NCBI GenBank assembly: GCA_017601265.1
Contig: JAFNJA010000062.1
Span: 1-9,649, forward strand
Direction of reading: 5' to 3'
Source of the DNA: Candidatus Brockarchaeota archaeon
GTDB taxonomy: Archaea; Thermoproteota; EX4484-205; DTQO01
Length of the DNA stretch: 9,649 nt
The notes beneath the pieces are model-generated. The model was not told the DNA's origin, searched no databases, and was given only the letters and a program-made list of their open reading frames with translations. This document shows, in pieces, positions 5,984 to 9,649 of the stretch (positions are counted from its first letter, which is position 1; the number at the start of each line of letters is the position of its first letter). The translations under genes were made by a program, and so were the position numbers.

Positions 5984-6867
5984 CGCCTTGGGCGAAGCCC
6001 GGCTTCCGCAAGCGATTTCTTCAGGGCCTTCTTCTGCGCTTCACCAAGAGGCAGAAGGGGCCTCCTCGGATACCCTCCAGGCAGTCCAAGAAAGTTCATG
6101 GCCTCCTTGACGGCGACCGGAAAACTTCCAACGTTCATGGCTTGCCTCAGGAAGCTTACCTTCGCCTGCAGCTCGCGCGCTTTGGAATAGTCGCCTTCCC
6201 TGACCGCCCCGTACAGTCGCACGACCAATTCTGGAGCCACGTTCCCGACCGCGTTGACGGCGCCTTTCGCGCCAAGCAAGAGGGCTGGCAGGATCAAGCC
6301 GTCCCTGCCGACCAAAACGGATGCCTTCCCAGCGGATTTTAGGTATTGTTGCAGGATCGACACGTCCCCGCTGCTGTCCTTTATCGCCGCTACGTTTCCA
6401 AGTCTAGCGCACCTGCGCAAGCATTCCGGCGAGACGGTAACTCCAGTCCTTTGCGGGTTGCTGTAGATCGCGACCGGAAGGTTTACGGATCCGGCTATTT
6501 TTCGGTAATGCTGGTACAGCTCCTCGTCCGTTAGCCTTACGAAATACGGCGTCAGGACCGTTATTGCGTCGACGCCCGCGTCTTCGGCTTCCTTCGATAT
6601 CGCCAAAGCCTCTTCGGTCGAAACGGAGCCGGTTCCGGCGTAGATGGGCAACCTGCCGTTCGATTGGTCGACGCAGACGCGAAACACCCTCGCCCTCTCC
6701 TCCCTCGTCATCGAGTGAAATTCCCCGACCGTGCCGGCGGCAAGTACGCCGTCCACTCTTTTCTCGGCCGCGTAGTCGACCAACCGCCGAAGCCCCACTT
6801 CGTCGAGTTCACCTCCCTTCTTGAAGGGCGTCACCATCGCTACTATAACTCCCTCCGCTTTGAACAT
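5977..6867 (-). CDS. DapA/N-acetylneuraminate lyase/KDG-aldolase superfamily protein
   Basis: A 296-residue class I (Schiff-base) aldolase barrel of normal length. The Schiff-base lysine is K163 in AAIKDSSGD. The active-site Tyr is Y135 and the carboxylate-binding Arg is R140, both in IYSNPQRTG. The substrate loop is GTVGEFHSMT (45-54). By eye it aligns along its whole length with E. coli DapA, including PVAVKEAMNFLGLP near the end. Two DHDPS active-site positions differ: the second Thr of GTTGE is V47, and the proton-relay Tyr of PYY is F109 (PYF). The enzyme may therefore be a 4-hydroxy-tetrahydrodipicolinate synthase variant, a 2-keto-3-deoxygluconate aldolase, or another pyruvate aldolase. 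Glycerate 2-kinase in the same window favours sugar-acid breakdown; the M20 deacylase favours lysine synthesis. The ATG at 6867 lacks a clear SD. The gene is divergent from a winged-helix regulator. Confidence 0.9.
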   Translation of the reverse strand: MFKAEGVIVAMVTPFKKGGELDEVGLRRLVDYAAEKRVDGVLAAGTVGEFHSMTREERARVFRVCVDQSNGRLPIYAGTGSVSTEEALAISKEAEDAGVDAITVLTPYFVRLTDEELYQHYRKIAGSVNLPVAIYSNPQRTGVTVSPECLRRCARLGNVAAIKDSSGDVSILQQYLKSAGKASVLVGRDGLILPALLLGAKGAVNAVGNVAPELVVRLYGAVREGDYSKARELQAKVSFLRQAMNVGSFPVAVKEAMNFLGLPGGYPRRPLLPLGEAQKKALKKSLAEAGLRPRRG

Positions 6868-6900
6868 GCTTTTCGCCCAAGTCGATGGCGGCGCGGCCTT

Positions 6901-6911
6901 TAGCTTTTACC
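6901..6911 (-). promoter_or_regulatory. TATA-like element of the aldolase gene
   Basis: On the minus strand GGTAAAAGCTA lies 41 nt (from its first A) upstream of the ATG at 6867, at almost the same place as GGCAAAAGCTA before the M20 gene. This fits a shared basal promoter or a shared regulator site. Confidence 0.35.
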
Positions 6912-6939
6912 ACAAATCGCCATCTCGCGCTTTCCATCA

Positions 6940-6950
6940 ATACATATATT
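6940..6950 (+). promoter_or_regulatory. TATA box of the winged-helix regulator gene
   Basis: ATACATATATT is the most A/T-rich stretch in this region. Counting about 26 nt from its centre gives transcription start near 6972, only 3 nt before a GTG at 6975. That is the geometry of a leaderless archaeal transcript. The element is also a near-palindrome (AATA-CATA-TATT) and so could be an operator. Confidence 0.5.
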
Positions 6951-7080
6951 CCCCGGGCTCGAAGCCGCAACGGGGTGCTAAGGTTCGAGCGAAGATTCCG
7001 ACGGGCTTCTCGCGGCGATAGAGTCCGCCGCTAACCCCACGAGGCACAAGATCCTCGAGATACTGGTCGAATCCCCAGGC

Positions 7081-7422
7081 TTGGGCGCCAAGGCACTGGC
7101 GGACAAGATGGGCGTTACGAGGCAGCACACCGCCTACCACATCGGTGAACTTTTAAGGTTGGGGCTCGTAAAGGACGTGCGGGCGGGATCCGTCGTCATA
7201 TACCACGTTACCGATTTGGGAAGGACCGTTTTGAAACGCATCCACTCGATATCGGCGCCCCGAACCGAGGAGGTTGCGCGGGACGCCGCTGCGCGATCCG
7301 CCCCTTCCCCTGCCACACCTGCCGCAAGGTCGGCATTCCATCAAGAAAGTCGCCGGCTTTTCGCTGGCGCTCGCGGGCCTAGGCCTGCTCTCCTTCTCGA
7401 TCGTCAAGGCCTTCGTCGATAG
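7081..7422 (+). CDS. Winged-helix (ArsR-like) transcriptional regulator, probably frameshifted at both ends
   Basis: The DNA-binding domain is clear: KALADKMGVTRQHTAYHIGELLRLGLVKD is helix-turn-helix plus recognition helix, and GSVVIYHVTDLGRTVLKRI is the wing and last helix. The first annotatable start, TTG at 7081, cuts off helix 1. The same frame reads ESAANPTRHKILEILVES just upstream (from 7021) and is open back to 6982, but holds no ATG, GTG or TTG there. A GTG at 6975, placed ideally below a TATA box, would join this frame if one A of the AA at 6980-6981 were removed. At the other end the frame runs into an Ala/Pro-rich tail and stops at 7422, while a typical two-helix membrane tail lies in the next frame. 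I think the intact protein was a membrane-tethered regulator spanning about 6975-7519. Being divergent from the aldolase gene, it may control that gene or itself. Confidence 0.7.
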   Translation: MGAKALADKMGVTRQHTAYHIGELLRLGLVKDVRAGSVVIYHVTDLGRTVLKRIHSISAPRTEEVARDAAARSAPSPATPAARSAFHQESRRLFAGARGPRPALLLDRQGLRR

Positions 7423-7519
7423 GCAGCCAAGCTACGTTATTGGAGGTTTGATCGTGTTCGCCGCTTTCATGGTCGCGCGGGCGATCGCCATGAAGGGGAT
7501 TTCCAACCGTGCCACTTAA
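7274..7519 (+). pseudogene. Two-helix membrane tail of the frameshifted winged-helix regulator
   Basis: In the frame one base ahead of the winged-helix frame, IKKVAGFSLALAGLGLLSF and PSYVIGGLIVFAAFMVARA form two good membrane helices separated by a short charged turn, ending at a TAA at 7517-7519. The only in-frame start is a TTG at 7274, with the SD-like GGAGG directly abutting it, so independent translation is unlikely. The frame overlaps the winged-helix frame by about 150 nt, too much for two compact archaeal genes. Winged-helix proteins with two C-terminal membrane helices are common in archaea. I therefore read this as the 3' part of one gene broken by a +1 shift between about 7235 and 7340, by mutation, sequencing error or recoding. 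A separate small membrane protein is the less likely reading. Confidence 0.6.
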
Positions 7520-7564
7520 TGGCGAGTTTTAGAAAGCCTTAAAGCCGGAGCCAAAGGTAGGGCA

Positions 7565-8428
7565 ATGGCGATGGCGCCAACGAGGGTGATAATGTCCGCC
7601 TCCGCCGTGGTTCTCCTCAGCTTGGCAGCCTCTTTCGCGCTGCTTTACGTGCTTTCCGGCAAGAATGAATTGAGCCTCGGAGGCGGGAACTCGATCAACC
7701 TCACGAGTTCTTTCAGCTTCACCTTGTGGGGCATGCTGCTCGGCCTCTGCGCAGGCGGATTCTCCGTCGGTATGTCTCTGGCGCCGGACAACCAAGCCGT
7801 AAAGTTCCTGTTCTCTTCCTACGGGGGCGATTGGTTCTTGCTCGTGACGGCCGCTTTGGTTTTAATAGGCCTGGCCGGCGGATTGTTGGCGAAACACGCG
7901 CTGCGGGGCGCCGTCGCTTCGGGGGTCGCGCTTCTCGCCCTGGCATTCATAGGGGTCATGCTGACCGCGACCGAGCTTCCGAAACTCGCCGGAGGCCTGG
8001 GCCTTCCTTCCGGGCACTTCTCGCAGTTCCTCTCGGCGGTCGAGATCTCCCAAGTGGTTGGCGGTTGCTTCGCCGCCTTGGTGGCAAGCATGATGGGAGC
8101 CCTTGGAGGGCGCGCGCTCCAATACAGGGAGAAGGTCCCGATAGACTCGGTCAAACCTCCGGCGGTCACTTTCGTGAAGCCTGCAACGGAGGGGGAAAAG
8201 GCCGGATCCGGCGAGGCGACGGATTTGGAGCGCGGGCGCGAAATCGAGCAAGAAATCCCCCAACCGGCAGAGATAGTGATGTACGACAAAGACGCCGAGC
8301 CTTCGCTAGCGCAATCCGAAGGAGGCCCTTTGTCGAGGCCGCCACCCTGCCCCCATTGCGGTGCGCCCCTTCTCTGGATCCCGGAGACGAAAAGGTACTA
8401 CTGCAAGGCGTGCGCAACCTATCCGTAG
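7565..8428 (+). CDS. Five-helix membrane protein with C-terminal zinc ribbon
   Basis: A 287-residue protein of unknown function. Hydrophobic segments lie at about 10-30, 52-72, 90-109, 116-136 and 161-182. A polar linker of about 70 residues, acidic in its second half (185-255), follows. The protein ends with a zinc ribbon of four cysteines: CPHC (C262, C265), 14 residues, CKAC (C280, C283), then ATYP. Short C-terminal ribbons with YYC before the second pair are frequent on archaeal membrane proteins, where they presumably face the cytosol; an odd helix count would then put the N-terminus outside. The ATG at 7565 follows a weak GGTAGGGC; the ATG at 7571 is an alternative. The gene begins 45 nt after the broken regulator's membrane tail on the same strand, so the two may be co-transcribed. 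TTTTAGAAAG at 7526-7535 could be its own promoter. Confidence 0.85.
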   Translation: MAMAPTRVIMSASAVVLLSLAASFALLYVLSGKNELSLGGGNSINLTSSFSFTLWGMLLGLCAGGFSVGMSLAPDNQAVKFLFSSYGGDWFLLVTAALVLIGLAGGLLAKHALRGAVASGVALLALAFIGVMLTATELPKLAGGLGLPSGHFSQFLSAVEISQVVGGCFAALVASMMGALGGRALQYREKVPIDSVKPPAVTFVKPATEGEKAGSGEATDLERGREIEQEIPQPAEIVMYDKDAEPSLAQSEGGPLSRPPPCPHCGAPLLWIPETKRYYCKACATYP

Positions 8429-8532
8429 GCTTTCGGGTTCGCCCTGCCGAAACAGGATCGCGAAGCCGGTCCCGGGCGCTGAATCCGAACGCGGCTAATC
8501 GCATCACGCACTCGGTCGGTCAGGAGAACGTT
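8429..8532. other. Convergent intergenic gap
   Basis: This gap of 104 bp separates two convergent gene ends. I searched both strands for a tRNA T-arm, T-run terminators and strong hairpins and found none that hold up. Confidence 0.5.
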
Positions 8533-9649
8533 TCATCTGGGAGTCGCGGCGATGACCATGACGTCGCTCACGTTCGTGCCAGTCGGACCGGTGTATATCA
8601 GAGATTTGACGGGCACCAAGGCGCTGTAGCTGTCGTTCCTGCCCAACGCGTCCTTGGGATCGATTCCCGCGTCCCTGATCCTGCGGGCGGTCTCGCCATC
8701 CACAACCGCTCCTGCAGCGTCGGTCACTCCGTCGATGCCGTCGGTCCCCATGGAGGCCAGCGCCACGCCTTGGACGCCTTCCAGTTTCATGGAAGCGGAG
8801 AGCGCGAGTTCTTGGTTCCTGCCTCCCTTTCCGTTCCCTCTGACCGTCACGGTCGTTTCGCCCGCAGCCAGCGCGACGAGCGGCCTTCCCCTCGCCCTCG
8901 TTGCCAACTCGATTCCTATCGACGCCAGGACCGTTCCAACCTCCCTCGCCTCCCCTTCGATCGAGCTCCCAAGCTCAAGGACCGCCCAGCCTTTCTCCCT
9001 GCACCTCCTCGCCATCGCCTTCATCGACATCCTTCCCCCGGCCACGATCTTCGTCACGACGTTTCTAAAGACCGCGTCCCCGGGTTTCGGCGTCTCCGGG
9101 ATCTCGCGCCTCGCCCCTCTCTCGATGCGCTCTTCAACCGAACACGGCAGGTTTCCAAGGAGCCCCCTCGACCTCAGAACTCCAAGCGCCTCCTCGTACG
9201 TCGATGGATCAGGGCACATAGGGCCGGACGCTATTACCTCCTCCCTGTCTCCAGGCACGTCAGAGATCAAAAGGTTGACGACCTTGGCAGGGTACGCGGC
9301 CCTGGCGAGCATGCCTCCCTTTACCGCCGACAGGTGCTTCCTTACCGTGTTGAACTCCTTTATCGTCGCCCCTGCCTTGAGGAGCGCCCTCGTGGTCGCG
9401 ACCTTGTCCTCGAGCGAGATGCCTTCGCAAGGCAGGCACATCAGAGAGGATCCCCCTCCGGATATGAGCGAGATGACGAGGTCGCTTCCCTTGAGGTTGC
9501 TGACGGCCTTGACCACTTCCTTCGCGCCCTCCACGCTTTCCCGGCTGGGTTGCGGGTGATCCCCCTCGAGCAACCTGATCCTTCTCAGGCCGTACCTGCC
9601 GCCCGTTCCGCGGGGAACCAGGACGACCCCGTCCGAGATCGCGTCCCCA
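8533..9649 (-). CDS. Glycerate 2-kinase (MOFRL family), N-terminus cut by the window edge
   Basis: 371 residues are visible and the frame stays open to the right edge, so an in-frame TTG at 9573 is not the true start. Upstream of it the frame reads GDAISDGVVLVPRGTGG and RIRLLEGDHPQPS, which is conserved family sequence. Other hallmarks follow in order: ISGGGSSLMCLP, NTVRKHLSAVKGG, ISDVPGD, ASGPMCPDPSTYEEAL, the MOFRL-domain segments GETTVTVRGNGKGGRNQELALS and SMGTDGIDGVTDAAGA, then GRNDSY and GPTGTNVSDVMV near the end. The family phosphorylates D-glycerate to 2-phosphoglycerate with ATP and is cytosolic. It serves the nonphosphorylative or branched Entner-Doudoroff route and serine or hydroxypyruvate breakdown. 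Full-length members run roughly 400-450 residues, so perhaps 50-90 are missing. It is convergent with the zinc-ribbon membrane protein. Confidence 0.93.
   Translation of the reverse strand, partial: GDAISDGVVLVPRGTGGRYGLRRIRLLEGDHPQPSRESVEGAKEVVKAVSNLKGSDLVISLISGGGSSLMCLPCEGISLEDKVATTRALLKAGATIKEFNTVRKHLSAVKGGMLARAAYPAKVVNLLISDVPGDREEVIASGPMCPDPSTYEEALGVLRSRGLLGNLPCSVEERIERGARREIPETPKPGDAVFRNVVTKIVAGGRMSMKAMARRCREKGWAVLELGSSIEGEAREVGTVLASIGIELATRARGRPLVALAAGETTVTVRGNGKGGRNQELALSASMKLEGVQGVALASMGTDGIDGVTDAAGAVVDGETARRIRDAGIDPKDALGRNDSYSALVPVKSLIYTGPTGTNVSDVMVIAATPR

Noticed and set aside
7263..7335. Third-frame Cys-rich stretch ending CHTCRKVG, hinting at a zinc knuckle between the winged helix and membrane tail
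   Set aside because: It would need two opposite frame changes, only one CxxC pair is present, and a plain linker explains the region more simply.
8430..8510. Possible tRNA around GGTTCG and GTTCGG
   Set aside because: No T-arm stem, acceptor stem or anticodon arm can be paired on either strand.
8654..9559. 301-codon open frame on the plus strand
   Set aside because: It is antisense to the glycerate kinase, whose motifs are unmistakable. The protein is Ser/Pro/Ala-rich with no domain pattern, as expected for a shadow frame in GC-rich DNA.
1..9649. CRISPR arrays, insertion sequences, direct-repeat attachment sites
   Set aside because: No regularly spaced repeats, transposase or integrase frames, or long terminal repeats were seen when reading both strands.

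Overview
The window looks archaeal. Supporting signs are: ribosome-binding sites matching an archaeal-type 16S tail (GGAGGTGAT before a start at the left edge), a TATA-like box about 26 nt before one gene, a membrane protein ending in a C-terminal zinc ribbon of a style common in archaea, HerA/VirB4-type ATPase genes, and tightly packed, often divergent or convergent single genes. Base composition is GC-rich and arginine is often AGG. The lineage cannot be fixed from this window; no rRNA, tRNA, insertion sequence, integrase or CRISPR array was seen.

Left third (1-3402, all minus strand): a two-gene translationally coupled unit, probably continuing past the left edge into a third gene whose ATG lies at 3..1. 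The first gene encodes a 670-residue protein with an N-terminal membrane region and a C-terminal HerA/VirB4-like ATPase domain. The second overlaps it by 8 nt. It appears to be a paralogous ATPase domain that has lost its N-terminal membrane region and its Walker A lysine, and it ends in a winged-helix-like segment. An active membrane ATPase paired with a degenerate partner is the most interesting system here and may be a DNA-translocating or DNA-transfer machine.

Middle (3403-6867): a 184-bp divergent promoter region, then a plus-strand M20 metallopeptidase (ArgE/DapE/LysK-like deacylase). Its stop codon overlaps the stop of a convergent minus-strand coiled-coil protein of unknown function, the two stops sharing the palindrome TTAA. 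Upstream of the coiled-coil gene on the same strand lies a DapA/KDG-aldolase superfamily gene. Its Schiff-base lysine is intact, but two DHDPS catalytic-site positions are changed.

Right third (6868-9649): divergent from the aldolase gene is a winged-helix regulator gene that appears frameshifted twice. It has no in-frame start for its first helix, and its two C-terminal membrane segments lie in another frame. Next is a five-helix membrane protein with a C-terminal zinc ribbon. Convergent with it is a glycerate 2-kinase (MOFRL family) cut by the right edge. A KDG-type aldolase and glycerate 2-kinase would fit the archaeal branched Entner-Doudoroff route, while DapA-like plus DapE-like would fit lysine/diaminopimelate metabolism. 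The sequence alone does not settle which.
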